Positions 18,171 to 26,847 of a stretch of DNA of 64,000 nt are shown here, in pieces. A program made the position numbers and the translations under genes. A model generated the notes under the pieces. It was not told where the DNA came from, did not search any database, and saw only the letters and a program-made list of their open reading frames with translations. The stretch's first letter is position 1. Each line of letters starts with the position of its first letter. Source of the DNA: Silvibacterium bohemicum (GTDB taxonomy: Bacteria > Acidobacteriota > Terriglobia > Terriglobales > Acidobacteriaceae); the NCBI RefSeq assembly GCF_001006305.1, contig NZ_LBHJ01000004.1:124001-188000 (forward strand). Direction: 5' to 3'.

Positions 18171-18252
18171 ATCCGTGATCTAGTAATCCTTCATTGCCAT
18201 AGCCCCGCCATCCGGCATCCCACTGTTTGTGAGCCAAGATCCGGAGCAGAAC

Positions 18253-18747
18253 ATGGGAGAACCCACCAACATGGAAGATGCCATCTTGCGTAATCAACTA
18301 GTCGAGTTTCTGCGCGGAGGAAGTGCACACGCAGATCTGGATACTTGTCTCGACCAGATGCCTCCCGAACTTTATGGCAGCAAACCGGCGGGGACACAGC
18401 ACAGCACCTGGGAGCTGCTCGAGCACCTTCGCTTCACGGTGCGCGACTTGCTCGCCTTTTGCACCGACTCTCATTACATCGCACCGAAATGGCCGGATGA
18501 CTACTGGCCCGAGCGCGAAGCTCCTGCGTCTTCGGCGGAATGGGATAAATCGGTAAAGGCGATCAAGGCAGACATGTCGGAGTTCGAAAAACTGGTGCAG
18601 AATCCGGCTACGAACCTGTACGCTAAAATCCCCTGGGGCGAAGGCCAGACGGTGCTGCGCGAGGTGCTTTTAGCAGGCGATCACAACAGCTATCATCTCG
18701 GCCAAATTGCCATGCTTCGCAAGCAGCTTGGGGCATGGAAAGGGTAA
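18253..18747 (+). CDS. DinB-family protein
   Basis: Four-helix-bundle metalloprotein of about 164 residues. I use ATG 18253, which has GGAG 6 bases upstream, rather than GTG 18229. The DinB histidine triad is visible as LLEHLRF and HNSYHLGQ. Some DinB/YfiT relatives are bacillithiol or glutathione transferases or hydrolases; no substrate can be inferred here. Confidence 0.85.
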   Translation: MGEPTNMEDAILRNQLVEFLRGGSAHADLDTCLDQMPPELYGSKPAGTQHSTWELLEHLRFTVRDLLAFCTDSHYIAPKWPDDYWPEREAPASSAEWDKSVKAIKADMSEFEKLVQNPATNLYAKIPWGEGQTVLREVLLAGDHNSYHLGQIAMLRKQLGAWKG

Positions 18748-18791
18748 TCTCGCGGGTCCATTTCAGGCGCTATTGATCGAAGTTCGCGAAA

Positions 18792-18821
18792 GCCCCACAT
18801 CTGAAAATCCAGATGTGGGGC
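18792..18821. repeat. dispersed CCCACATCT hairpin repeat, copy 1
   Basis: GCCCCACATCTG / CAGATGTGGGGC, a perfect 12-bp stem with a 6-base loop, followed by ACCCGG. The same hairpin recurs near 20697 and 21725. This 240-bp gap between the DinB and carboxypeptidase genes holds nothing else I can support. Confidence 0.85.
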
Positions 18822-18987
18822 ACCCGGTCGAGCGCTGGCCCTCATCCTTCCATAGATCCTCATCTCTCCATCTGCATCCCCATCCCTCAGTGTCCGAATC
18901 TGGGCACCGTTCTTCTCGCTTTATACTCGGCATACGGTTTGCGCAGGCCCATGAGGCTTGAGGCGCAACCTCCGAGGACGAACCCTG

Positions 18988-20604
18988 ATGCATAAATCTG
19001 CTCCTTTGCTTGCTGCTTTCATGGCAGCCGCCCTAACCACATCTGTATTCGCCGCAGACGACACGGCCAAGGCCGCAACGCCAACGATCGCTGCCGACTC
19101 CACTACCGACGGATCTGTCACCGTGGGTGGACAGAAGATCGCCTATCAGGCGGTCGCAGGAACCATTACCGTCGGCGCGACCGAAGATGCTGATGCCCAA
19201 TTAGGCCCCGATGGCAATCCTCAGCCGGGTACGGATGCCGCATTGGCTGCTGCCTCCGACAAGGATTCCAAGGACAAGCCCCCGGTCGCGCGCATGTTTT
19301 ATGTGGCGTACTTCAAGAAGGACGTGACGAAGACGGAAGACCGGCCCATCACCTTTCTGTATAACGGCGGTCCGGGCAGTTCGACGGTATGGCTGCACAT
19401 GGGATCGCTGGGTCCGAAGCATGTGGTCACTTCGAGCGACCAGCATCTGGCCGGCGCGCCATACAAGCTGGTGGACAACACTGACAGCCTGCTCGACACC
19501 AGCGATCTGGTGTTCATCGACATGCCGGGCACGGGCTTCGGACGGCTGGTGGGCAAGGATAAGGAGAAGGCGTTCTGGGGCATCGACGAAGATGGCCACG
19601 CCTTCGCGAGATTCATCGCTCGATTCATCACCAAATACAACCGCTGGAACTCGCCCAAATATCTCTTCGGAGAAAGCTACGGTACAACGCGGTCATCGGT
19701 GGTATCGAATATTCTCGAGAACGAGAAAAGCATCGACCTGAATGGCGTAATTCTGCTGTCGCAGATCTTCAATTTTGGAGCGGACATCGATGCTTCGCGC
19801 CTGAATCCGGGGATTGACCTGCCCTTCGAAACCGGCCTGCCGACTTATGCGGCGACGGCTTGGTATCACCATAAGCTGCCCAATCAGCCTGCGGCGCTGG
19901 AGCCTTTCCTCAAGGAAGTGGAAGAGTACGCCTTCGGCGAATACGCTCATGCGCTGGCGCTCGGAACCGATCTTTCGGCCAGCGAGAAGCAGCAGGTGGC
20001 AGAGAAGCTGCACGAGTACACAGGACTTTCGGTAGCCTATCTGCTCAAGGCCGACTTGCGCGTAAGCGGCGGCGGGTTCACCAAGAACCTGCAGGATGAC
20101 GAGGGCCTGACCACCGGGCGTCTCGACACTCGCTATTCCGGGCCTTCGCTCGATCCTTTGAGCTCGGAGTCAGAGTACGATCCGCAGAGCTCGGCGATCT
20201 CGTCGGCCTATGTCGCGCTCTTCAACGACTACGTGCGCCGCGACCTGAAGTATGGCGAAGGACAAACGTATCTGCCCGAAGCACAGTTCGATGGACACGA
20301 ATGGGACTTCAAACACGCCGGCAATCCTATCTCGGTTAACGTGAGCGCGGATCTGGCAACAGCGATGAAGACCAATCCCCGGCTGAAGGTGATGGTCAAC
20401 GGCGGATACTATGACCTCGCCACACCGTTCTATGCCGCGTATTACGAGGACAAGCACCTGCCCATTCCGCAGAGCCTGGCCTCGAACATCGAGTTCGATT
20501 GGTATGAATCGGGACACATGGTTTATGTGAAGGATGATTCGCTGAAGCAGCTGCACGATCGGGTCTCGACCTTTATCCGCAGTACGGAAGGCGGGAACAA
20601 GTAG
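18988..20604 (+). CDS. exported S10-family serine carboxypeptidase
   Basis: Predicted periplasmic or secreted peptidase of the carboxypeptidase Y family, about 538 residues. ATG 18988 has GAGGA 9 bases upstream and opens a signal peptide ending VFA. The catalytic triad is visible: Ser230 in FGESYG, Asp in NGGYYDLATPF and His in YESGHMVYV. The oxyanion-region motif NGGPGSST is intact. S10 enzymes are best known from eukaryotes but are repeatedly found in Acidobacteria. It is flanked on both sides by copies of the CCCACATCT hairpin. Confidence 0.92.
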   Translation: MHKSAPLLAAFMAAALTTSVFAADDTAKAATPTIAADSTTDGSVTVGGQKIAYQAVAGTITVGATEDADAQLGPDGNPQPGTDAALAAASDKDSKDKPPVARMFYVAYFKKDVTKTEDRPITFLYNGGPGSSTVWLHMGSLGPKHVVTSSDQHLAGAPYKLVDNTDSLLDTSDLVFIDMPGTGFGRLVGKDKEKAFWGIDEDGHAFARFIARFITKYNRWNSPKYLFGESYGTTRSSVVSNILENEKSIDLNGVILLSQIFNFGADIDASRLNPGIDLPFETGLPTYAATAWYHHKLPNQPAALEPFLKEVEEYAFGEYAHALALGTDLSASEKQQVAEKLHEYTGLSVAYLLKADLRVSGGGFTKNLQDDEGLTTGRLDTRYSGPSLDPLSSESEYDPQSSAISSAYVALFNDYVRRDLKYGEGQTYLPEAQFDGHEWDFKHAGNPISVNVSADLATAMKTNPRLKVMVNGGYYDLATPFYAAYYEDKHLPIPQSLASNIEFDWYESGHMVYVKDDSLKQLHDRVSTFIRSTEGGNK

Positions 20605-20696
20605 GCTGAAACCCAGCAACTCAGAAACGAGAGGATGGGCGTCCATCGGTTGCGCCTTCGGCGCTATATCTGCGGTCGTAATGGCGATCTTGGAAT

Positions 20697-20722
20697 CCCA
20701 CATCTCAACATCGAGATGTGGG
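20697..20722. repeat. dispersed CCCACATCT hairpin repeat, copy 2
   Basis: CCCACATCTC / GAGATGTGGG, a perfect 10-bp stem with a 6-base loop, followed by GGCCC. It lies in the 293-bp gap after the carboxypeptidase gene. Confidence 0.85.
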
Positions 20723-20817
20723 GCCCAGTTCGTCGAGATTCTTCCTCCCTTCGGTCGACAGAATGACGTGCAGAGGTTACGGCGTCAGAATTTCGGTTCA
20801 AATCTTAATATCTTCGT

Positions 20818-20850
20818 GGGACGGGCTTTGGCTCGTCCCCATTTATTTTT
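20818..20850 (+). terminator. terminator-like hairpin
   Basis: GGGACGGGC / GCTCGTCCC pairs over 9 bp (one G-T) around a TTTG loop, followed by an AT-rich tract ending in five T. It would end transcription from upstream just before the MerR-type promoter. Confidence 0.7.
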
Positions 20851-20859
20851 AAAAAAAGC

Positions 20860-20890
20860 TTGACCCTCCCGTTGCTGGAGACTCTACAAA
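20860..20890 (+). promoter_or_regulatory. MerR-type promoter and operator
   Basis: TTGACC at 20860-20865 and TACAAA at 20885-20890 are separated by 19 bp, the long spacer typical of promoters untwisted by MerR-family activators. The spacer contains the dyad CTCC-N7-GGAG and resembles CueR-type operators (CCGTTGCTGGA). The predicted transcription start falls at or next to the ATG at 20898, so the transcript may be leaderless. Confidence 0.72.
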
Positions 20891-20897
20891 GGTATCC

Positions 20898-21710
20898 ATG
20901 CTGAAGATCGGCGACTTCTCGACGCTGGCGCAGGTATCGATCAAGACGCTGCGTTTCTATGACCAGATGGGGCTGCTGCTGCCGGCGAGCATCGATTCCA
21001 ATAGCGGCTACCGCTACTATTCCGCGGATCAGCTTTCCCGGCTTCACCGCATTCTCGCGCTCAAGGACTTCGGCTTCACGCTGGAGCAGATTGGGCAGGC
21101 ACTGGATGCGGGCGTAACAGGCGAGCAGATGCGCGGCATGCTGCTACTGCGAAAGACAGAGCAGGAGCAGCGGGTCGAAGAGGAACTCGAACGTCTCGGC
21201 AGACTGAACAGCCGCATCCGGCTGATCGAACAGGAGGCAAGTATGGCGAATGAGGTGATTCTCAAGACGGCACCGAAACAGTGGATTGCTTCGGTGCGCG
21301 AGACAATTTCCGCTTACAACACGATAGGCCCGCTCTATCTCAAGCTCTCGGCTGCGCTGGGGCCGGCGATGGCAGCGTGTCAGTTCGGCGTAGCACTCTG
21401 GCATGATCCGGAGTTCAAGGAAAGCGATGTGGATGCCGAAGCCGGTTTCTACTTCAAAGAAAACGTGCCGGCAGCGGACGGCGTAAGCGTGTACGAGTTG
21501 CCGGAGACGACGGTCGCATCGGCGATGCACAATGGCTCGTATCAGCGGCTCCCTGAGGCGTATGACGGGCTGTTGCGCTGGGTTGCGGAGAATGGATACT
21601 CCGTGGCGGGACCGATCCGCGAGTTGTACCTCAAGATATCGATGCCGGTGCGTCAGGATGATGAGTCGTATGTGACGGAGATTCAGGTTCCGGTACGCAA
21701 GAGCGCTTGA
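20898..21710 (+). CDS. MerR-family regulator with GyrI-like effector domain
   Basis: Predicted BmrR-type multidrug or small-molecule regulator of 270 residues. The winged-helix N terminus shows the MerR hallmark IGDFSTLAQVSIKTLRFYD and SGYRYYSADQL. A coiled coil (about 80-118) is followed by a GyrI-like ligand-binding domain of about 150 residues with conserved acidic and aromatic positions. The promoter directly before it has MerR architecture, so it probably controls itself. No efflux gene is adjacent. Confidence 0.92.
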   Translation: MLKIGDFSTLAQVSIKTLRFYDQMGLLLPASIDSNSGYRYYSADQLSRLHRILALKDFGFTLEQIGQALDAGVTGEQMRGMLLLRKTEQEQRVEEELERLGRLNSRIRLIEQEASMANEVILKTAPKQWIASVRETISAYNTIGPLYLKLSAALGPAMAACQFGVALWHDPEFKESDVDAEAGFYFKENVPAADGVSVYELPETTVASAMHNGSYQRLPEAYDGLLRWVAENGYSVAGPIRELYLKISMPVRQDDESYVTEIQVPVRKSA

Positions 21711-21724
21711 GGGTCAGGGGATCT

Positions 21725-21777
21725 CACATCTCAGAGTCGAGATGTGGGGTTCCCGGTTTTGATGATTGCCCCACATC
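21725..21777. repeat. dispersed CCCACATCT hairpin repeat, copy 3
   Basis: CACATCTC / GAGATGTG forms an 8-bp stem (21725-21746). GATGTGGGG at 21741 can also pair with CCCCACATC at 21769-21777, so two alternative hairpins compete. It begins 14 bases after the MerR gene stop. Confidence 0.8.
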
Positions 21778-21856
21778 CAACTGACACGCCTTTTCACCTA
21801 GATAGACACGTAACATCCTGCTCCGCTCTCGACCGCACATCGATTACACTCCCTCC

Positions 21857-23575
21857 ATGCTCAAGATTCGCTGTGTATCGATGATCTTTCTTGCGACGCT
21901 GTTCTCTGGCTTATGCGCTGCGGCGCAGAGCTTCTCGGTTACCTTTCCGTCGGCGCTGAGCGCGCAGCCGCTTGATGGGCGCGTGCTGCTGGTGCTTTCG
22001 ACTGACGATTCCGATGAGCCGCGCAACCAGATCAACGACACACCGAAGACTCAGATGGTCTTCGGTGTCACGGTTGATGGATGGAAGCCGGGCCAGCCGG
22101 TGACAGTGGACGAAAATGCCTTCGGATATCCGGTGCGGAGCTTGAAGGATGTGCCGCCCGGCGAGTACACGGTGCAGGCCGTGCTCAACAAATACGAGAC
22201 CTTTCATCGCGCCGACGGCAAGGTCATCAAGCTGCACATGGATCAGGGAGAGGGACAGCACTGGAATATCTCGCCGGGCAATCTGATGAGCAAGCCGGCG
22301 AAGATCACGCTGAAGGCCGGCGGCGCGGCGATTGCTATTTCACTTGATAAAGAGATTCCGCCGATTCCCAAGGCGAAGGATACGAAGTATATCCGCCACA
22401 TCAAGATTCAGAGCGCGGTGCTGACCAAGTTCTGGGGGCGGCCGATGTTTCTTTCCGCGATCGTGCTGGTGCCGGCGGGATTCGACGAACATGCCGATGC
22501 GCACTTTCCGCTGATCATCTTTCACGATCACTTTGTGGATGGCTTTGACGACTTCCGCACCGAGCCACCCGATCCGAACCTCAAGCCTGTTTACAGCGAC
22601 CGCTTTCATTTGGCCGGATACAACCGCATTCAGCAGGAAGAGGCGTACAAGTTCTATCAGCAATGGATCAGCCCGAAGTTTCCGCGTGTGTTGATCGTGA
22701 AGATCCAGCATGCGAACCCTTATTACGACGACTCTTACGCGGTGGATTCCGCCAATGTGGGACCGTACGGCGAGGCCATCGAGACGGAGCTGATTCCGGC
22801 CATCGAGAAGCAGTTTCGCGGCCTGGGTACAGGCTGGTCGCGCTTCGTTTATGGAGGATCGACGGGCGGGTGGGAGTCGCTCGCTGTGCAGATCTTCTAT
22901 CCGGACCACTACAACGGCAGCTTCGCGGCCTGCCCAGACCCCATCGACTTTCATGAGTACACCAACATCGATCTCTACGACGATAAAAACGCATTCTATC
23001 TATACGGCGCGCATAAGCAGGTAGAGCAGCCATCGATGCGCGACTACTTAGGGCATACCTTTATCACCACCAAACAGATCAACGAATATGAGCTGGCTCT
23101 GGGCGATCACGGCCGGTCGGGGGAGCAGTTCGATATCTGGCAGGCGGTGTATGGGCCTGTGGGCAAGGATGGATATCCGCAGCCGATCTTCAACAAGGAG
23201 ACGGGCGAGATCGATCACAATGTCGCGGAATACTGGCGTCAACATTATGATCTCGAGCACATTCTCGAGACTAACTGGGCAACGCTAGGACCGAAGCTGC
23301 AGGGCAAGATTCACATCTACGTCGGCAGCGACGATACGTACTTTCTGAATAATGCGGTGTATCGCATGGAAGACTTCCTGAAGAGCACCACCAATCCTCC
23401 GTACGACGGTGAAGTCACCTATGGGCCGCGTGCCGAGCATTGCTGGAACGGCGATCCTACATTGCCCAATGCTTATTCGCGACTGCATTACAACACCATG
23501 TATCTGCCCAAGATTCTCGATCGCATCGAGAAGACGGCTCCGGCCGGAGCCGATTTGACCAGCTGGAGATATTAG
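21857..23575 (+). CDS. exported alpha/beta-hydrolase-fold esterase-like protein
   Basis: Secreted protein of 572 residues with signal peptide (MIFLATLFSGLCAAAQ). The first 170 residues form a beta-rich domain with a GEYTVQAVLNKYETF segment. The rest resembles the esterase D / enterochelin esterase fold with nucleophile motif GGSTGGWES. A likely catalytic His is in GPRAEHCWNG and a likely Asp in YVGSDDTYF. Substrate unknown; family placement is by fold and motif, not by a close named relative. Confidence 0.78.
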   Translation: MLKIRCVSMIFLATLFSGLCAAAQSFSVTFPSALSAQPLDGRVLLVLSTDDSDEPRNQINDTPKTQMVFGVTVDGWKPGQPVTVDENAFGYPVRSLKDVPPGEYTVQAVLNKYETFHRADGKVIKLHMDQGEGQHWNISPGNLMSKPAKITLKAGGAAIAISLDKEIPPIPKAKDTKYIRHIKIQSAVLTKFWGRPMFLSAIVLVPAGFDEHADAHFPLIIFHDHFVDGFDDFRTEPPDPNLKPVYSDRFHLAGYNRIQQEEAYKFYQQWISPKFPRVLIVKIQHANPYYDDSYAVDSANVGPYGEAIETELIPAIEKQFRGLGTGWSRFVYGGSTGGWESLAVQIFYPDHYNGSFAACPDPIDFHEYTNIDLYDDKNAFYLYGAHKQVEQPSMRDYLGHTFITTKQINEYELALGDHGRSGEQFDIWQAVYGPVGKDGYPQPIFNKETGEIDHNVAEYWRQHYDLEHILETNWATLGPKLQGKIHIYVGSDDTYFLNNAVYRMEDFLKSTTNPPYDGEVTYGPRAEHCWNGDPTLPNAYSRLHYNTMYLPKILDRIEKTAPAGADLTSWRY

Positions 23576-23578
23576 CGG

Positions 23579-24340
23579 ATGACGGTCTTCGTGCTGCTCA
23601 CGCTCTTCCTCATGGCGCTGCTGCTGGCCGGCATAGAGACCGGTCGGCGCATCCGTCTGCGCCAGCGGGAGGAACAAACGAGCAGCGGTCTCAGCGTAAT
23701 CGACGGCGCGATCTTCGGGCTGTTGGGACTGTTGCTGGCGTTTGCGTTCTCCGGAGCGGATGCGCGCTTCGAGGCGCGACGACAGTTGATCGTGCAGGAG
23801 ACCAACGCCATCGGTACGGCGTGGCTCCGCGTTGATCTGCTGCCTGCTGCAGCACAGCCGAAGCTGCGTCAGGATTTTCGCCAGTATGTGGATGATCGCA
23901 TCGCCTTTTATCGCGATTTGAATGACGATCCGGGGAAGGCGGCGAGGGATTTTTCGGAGTCGAATGCTCTGCAGATGAAGATATGGTCGGAATCAATTGC
24001 GGCTGCCCGGCAGGATTCGAACCCGGCGGTGCTTTCGCTGGTGCTGTCGTCGCTCAACGACATGATCGACATCACCACCACGCGGTCCGTCGCTCTGCAG
24101 ACCCACCCGCCGCTGCCGATTTACATCCTGCTTTTCGTTCTCGCCCTGGCCAGTTCGCTGGTAGCCGGATTCGGCATGGGCGACCAGAACAAGCGTCCCT
24201 GGCTGCACGTGATCGTTTACGCAGTGGCGCTTACCATCACCATCTACACGATTCTTGATCTCGAATTTCCGAGAGTTGGGATCATTCGCATCGACCGCTA
24301 CGATAAGACGCTCGTCAATCAGCGTGACAGCATGAAGTGA
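23579..24340 (+). CDS. DUF4239 membrane protein
   Basis: Bestrophin-like DUF4239 protein of 253 residues. N-terminal membrane segments (VFLLTLFLMALLLAGIE is one, then AIFGLLGLLLAFAFSGA) lead to the family's conserved stretch with RRQLIVQETNAIGTAWLR. Two further membrane spans follow near the C terminus. It starts 3 bases after the esterase stop, so the two are cotranscribed. Function of the family is unknown. Confidence 0.82.
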   Translation: MTVFVLLTLFLMALLLAGIETGRRIRLRQREEQTSSGLSVIDGAIFGLLGLLLAFAFSGADARFEARRQLIVQETNAIGTAWLRVDLLPAAAQPKLRQDFRQYVDDRIAFYRDLNDDPGKAARDFSESNALQMKIWSESIAAARQDSNPAVLSLVLSSLNDMIDITTTRSVALQTHPPLPIYILLFVLALASSLVAGFGMGDQNKRPWLHVIVYAVALTITIYTILDLEFPRVGIIRIDRYDKTLVNQRDSMK

Positions 24341-24398
24341 AACGCCTGGGCGGCGAGATTGATAACGAACCTTTGCAATGCGAGCGGGCGTTCCCTCA

Positions 24399-24412
24399 GC
24401 GGCTGAAGCCGC
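24399..24412. repeat. GCGGCTGAAGCCGC hairpin
   Basis: Short palindromic hairpin in the 182-bp gap between the convergent DUF4239 and trmJ genes, followed by ACCCTTTTG. It may act as a weak terminator or belong to another class of short intergenic repeat; only one copy is clear in this window. Confidence 0.4.
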
Positions 24413-24522
24413 ACCCTTTTGCTCGATTTACACACGACCTGAAGGCCGTACCCTCCCAAGACTATGACTTTGTCAGCAACCCCACCTAAAAAGGCGAGAC
24501 TGAGCATATTCCGAAAGCGGGG

Positions 24523-25260
24523 TTAATCCCTGGCGCCCGCTCTTCGCATCTTGGCGAACATGCCGGTGAGCGTCTCCGCGTCGGACGAGTTCAGGTTCAG
24601 CCGCCGCACCAGACGGCGTACCTTTTCCTCGGTTGCTATTTCTGTGCCGGGCTTGGTGTAGCCGCTGACAGCCAATGCCACAAGCAAGGATTGAGCCATA
24701 CGATCCAGCTCTTCGGCATGCGCGGGTGCAGGTGACTCAAGGCGCGGCTCGCTCCTCGGCGTGACATCGGTCCGAATGAGTTCATAGAGGCAAACGGCGA
24801 CTGCCTGGCCGAGGTTCATCGAATCGTGCTCGGTGCGAGTGGGGATACGCATAAGCCAATGGCAGTAGCTGAGGTCGTCATTGGAGAGGCCGCGCTTCTC
24901 CGATCCGAAGAGGAGTGCCACGCGCTGGTCAGCAAGGTGGGTGCGAATCGGTCCTGCGCCTTGCTCTAACCGCTTTACCGGCTGCTCGACCTGCCGCGAT
25001 CCGACCGCGGCGGTGCCAACAACGAGGGAGCAGTCGGCTACCGCCTCCGCTACAGTCGAAAACATCTCGGCATCCCTCAGTAGACCGGGCGCGCCCACCG
25101 CTGACCGCGCTTCGCGGAATGCCAAGTCAAAGGGCTGTACGACACGCAGGCGCAAAAAGCCGAAATTGCTCATGGCGCGCGCGGCCGCTCCGATGTTCAG
25201 AGGATTGCGCGTAGCTACCAGTACCACGCGCAGACGGTCGAGCTGATCGGGGGCGGCCAA
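24523..25260 (-). CDS. trmJ: TrmJ-like tRNA/rRNA 2'-O-methyltransferase (SPOUT)
   Basis: SPOUT-fold SAM-dependent RNA methyltransferase. The N-terminal block RNPLNIGAAARAMSNFG is the TrmH/TrmJ hallmark. ALLFGSEKRGLSN and MNLGQAVAVCLYEL form the trefoil knot that binds SAM. The C-terminal helical extension is TrmJ-like; TrmJ modifies position 32 of tRNAs. The start is uncertain. ATG 25332 would overlap mscL by 70 bases, so I prefer TTG 25260, 2 bases after the mscL stop. Confidence 0.85.
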   Translation of the reverse strand: MAAPDQLDRLRVVLVATRNPLNIGAAARAMSNFGFLRLRVVQPFDLAFREARSAVGAPGLLRDAEMFSTVAEAVADCSLVVGTAAVGSRQVEQPVKRLEQGAGPIRTHLADQRVALLFGSEKRGLSNDDLSYCHWLMRIPTRTEHDSMNLGQAVAVCLYELIRTDVTPRSEPRLESPAPAHAEELDRMAQSLLVALAVSGYTKPGTEIATEEKVRRLVRRLNLNSSDAETLTGMFAKMRRAGARD

Positions 25261-25262
25261 AA

Positions 25263-25715
25263 TCAGACGGCGAGAACCGGCTGAGCGCAGTGCGAGCAGC
25301 GCTTGGCTTCGATCGGGATATCGCTGAGGCACTCGGGGCAGGGGCGCGTCTTGGGCGGCTCGGCCTTCGCGGGATGGAACTTCTTCAGCAGGGTATTGAG
25401 CGGCAAGACCACAAGAAAGTATACCGACGCGGCCACCAGCAGGAAGGAGATGGCGTTGTTGAGAAAGTTGCCGTACTTGATCTCGGCGCAGGCATTCGTC
25501 GCCTTTGGATCATTGGTTGCGACGCAGCCGTAGCTGTGGATGGTCATTACCAGATAAGAGAAGTTCGGCTTTTTGATGATCGCTGCGATCAGCGGGTTGA
25601 TGATATCGCCAACAATGGAGTTGACGATGCTGGTGAACGCCGCGCCGATGACGACAGCGACGGCCAGATCGACGACATTGCCCCGGAGAATGAAATCGCG
25701 AAATCCTTTTAACAT
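25263..25715 (-). CDS. mscL: large-conductance mechanosensitive channel with C-terminal zinc ribbon
   Basis: MscL forms a homopentameric channel that vents solutes on osmotic downshock. MLKGFRDFILRGNVVDLAVAVVIGAAF is the conserved amphipathic helix and first membrane span; the second span is near 88-110. A periplasmic loop of about 35 residues contains two cysteines. Instead of the usual short helical tail, the C terminus carries a CPEC...CSHC zinc ribbon, seen in some MscL proteins. It is followed almost directly by trmJ. Confidence 0.95.
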   Translation of the reverse strand: MLKGFRDFILRGNVVDLAVAVVIGAAFTSIVNSIVGDIINPLIAAIIKKPNFSYLVMTIHSYGCVATNDPKATNACAEIKYGNFLNNAISFLLVAASVYFLVVLPLNTLLKKFHPAKAEPPKTRPCPECLSDIPIEAKRCSHCAQPVLAV

Positions 25716-25970
25716 TGCTACGCTCCTCGGTTCCGATCAGTAGTGACGATCATTCTTGGATGCTGATTTGGATGCTGGTTATGAAGTGTCCAGCCCGCAG
25801 CCATCCTATCGCAGTCCGCGTTCTCATTGAAGATTTTCGCCCATCTTCCGGCTTGGGTTTGATCGGACGGGATGAGTGGGTCGAGACGAGTTGGCGTTCC
25901 TCCAATGCCCTCGCGTATTCTTCCCGGTACGCGTAGTCGAGACTTTTCGTGGTATCGAAGGGAGCTTACG

Positions 25971-26675
25971 TTGAAGAAGGTCTATCCCAGCGCCGAAGCG
26001 GCGGTCGTAGACATACCGGACGGCGCCACCATCATGGTTGGGGGCTTCGGGCTTAGCGGCATCCCCGAGAATCTCATCGCCGCGCTGGTAGAGCGGGGAG
26101 TCAAGAACCTGCACACCATCAGCAATAACATGGGCATCGACCACTTCGGAATAGGCCGCATGCTGGAGACGGGCATGGTGGTCTCCCACATGGGCAGCTA
26201 TGTAGGCGAAAACAAGTTGCTCGAACAGAGGGTCATCAAGGGAGAGCTCGATCTCACGCTCGTTCCTCAGGGCACTCTGGCTGAACGCATTCGCGCCGGT
26301 GGCGCGGGTATTCCGGCCTTTTACACGCCGGCCGGCGTTGGCACCCTGGTTGCAGAAGGCAAGGAGACGCGCATCTTCGATGGCAAGCCTTATCTGCTGG
26401 AAAGCTGGCTGCGCGCAGACTTCGCGCTGATCAAGGCATGGAAGGGCGACACGGCAGGCAACCTCGTCTATCGCAAGACCGCGCGCAATTTCAATCCCAT
26501 GATGGCCACCGCCGCGCGCATCACCATCGCCGAAGTCGAAGAGCTGGTCGAACCCGGGGAGATCGATCCGGATCACGTCGTCACGCCCGGGATCTATGTG
26601 AAGCGCATCCTCCAAGGCGAGCGCTACGAGAAGCGCATCGAGCGGCGCACGGTGCGGCGGCCTGCGGCTATCTAG
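25971..26675 (+). CDS. scoA: 3-oxoacid CoA-transferase, subunit A
   Basis: Subunit A of a succinyl-CoA:3-ketoacid or acetoacetate CoA-transferase, which moves CoA between acids in ketone-body and short-chain fatty-acid use. The TTG at 25971 has GGGAG 7 bases upstream and gives 234 residues; the frame is open further upstream but without a better start. Typical motifs are IMVGGFGLSGIPENLI, ISNNMGIDHFGIG and GVGTLVAEGKETR. Subunit B lies about 1.5 kb away on the opposite strand, an unusual arrangement since A and B genes normally overlap. Confidence 0.92.
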   Translation: MKKVYPSAEAAVVDIPDGATIMVGGFGLSGIPENLIAALVERGVKNLHTISNNMGIDHFGIGRMLETGMVVSHMGSYVGENKLLEQRVIKGELDLTLVPQGTLAERIRAGGAGIPAFYTPAGVGTLVAEGKETRIFDGKPYLLESWLRADFALIKAWKGDTAGNLVYRKTARNFNPMMATAARITIAEVEELVEPGEIDPDHVVTPGIYVKRILQGERYEKRIERRTVRRPAAI

Positions 26676-26700
26676 ATCTCAATTTGCGGATAGTGCATCG

Positions 26701-26816
26701 GTCTCCCACCCTTCACGATAGTGCAGTGAAGGATGGGCACCCAACTTAGGGTGAAGCGACCGAAGGAAGCGAAGATACACGCGCCACCGGTGCGCACGCC
26801 AGGACGGCCAGTCCTT
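26701..26816. repeat. composite of two dispersed hairpin repeats
   Basis: CCCACCCTTCAC (26705-26716) pairs with GTGAAGGATGGG (26726-26737) with one mismatch and is followed by CACCC, like the CCCACATCT hairpins. At 26781-26814 a minus-strand copy of the GACTGGCCGTCC repeat follows, with the CCGGTGGCGC core. Both copies share the flank CTTAGGGTGA with the one near 52340. The 5-bp hairpin AGGAC-GGCCA-GTCCT at its end is followed by five more T, so it may work as a weak terminator after scoA. Confidence 0.7.
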
Positions 26817-26847
26817 TTTTGGTTTGACGAATCAAACCATCGCGAGC

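Noticed and set aside
26802-26820. strong rho-independent terminator after scoA
   Set aside because: The stem is only 5 bp although T-rich sequence follows; it is kept as part of the repeat entry rather than a separate terminator.
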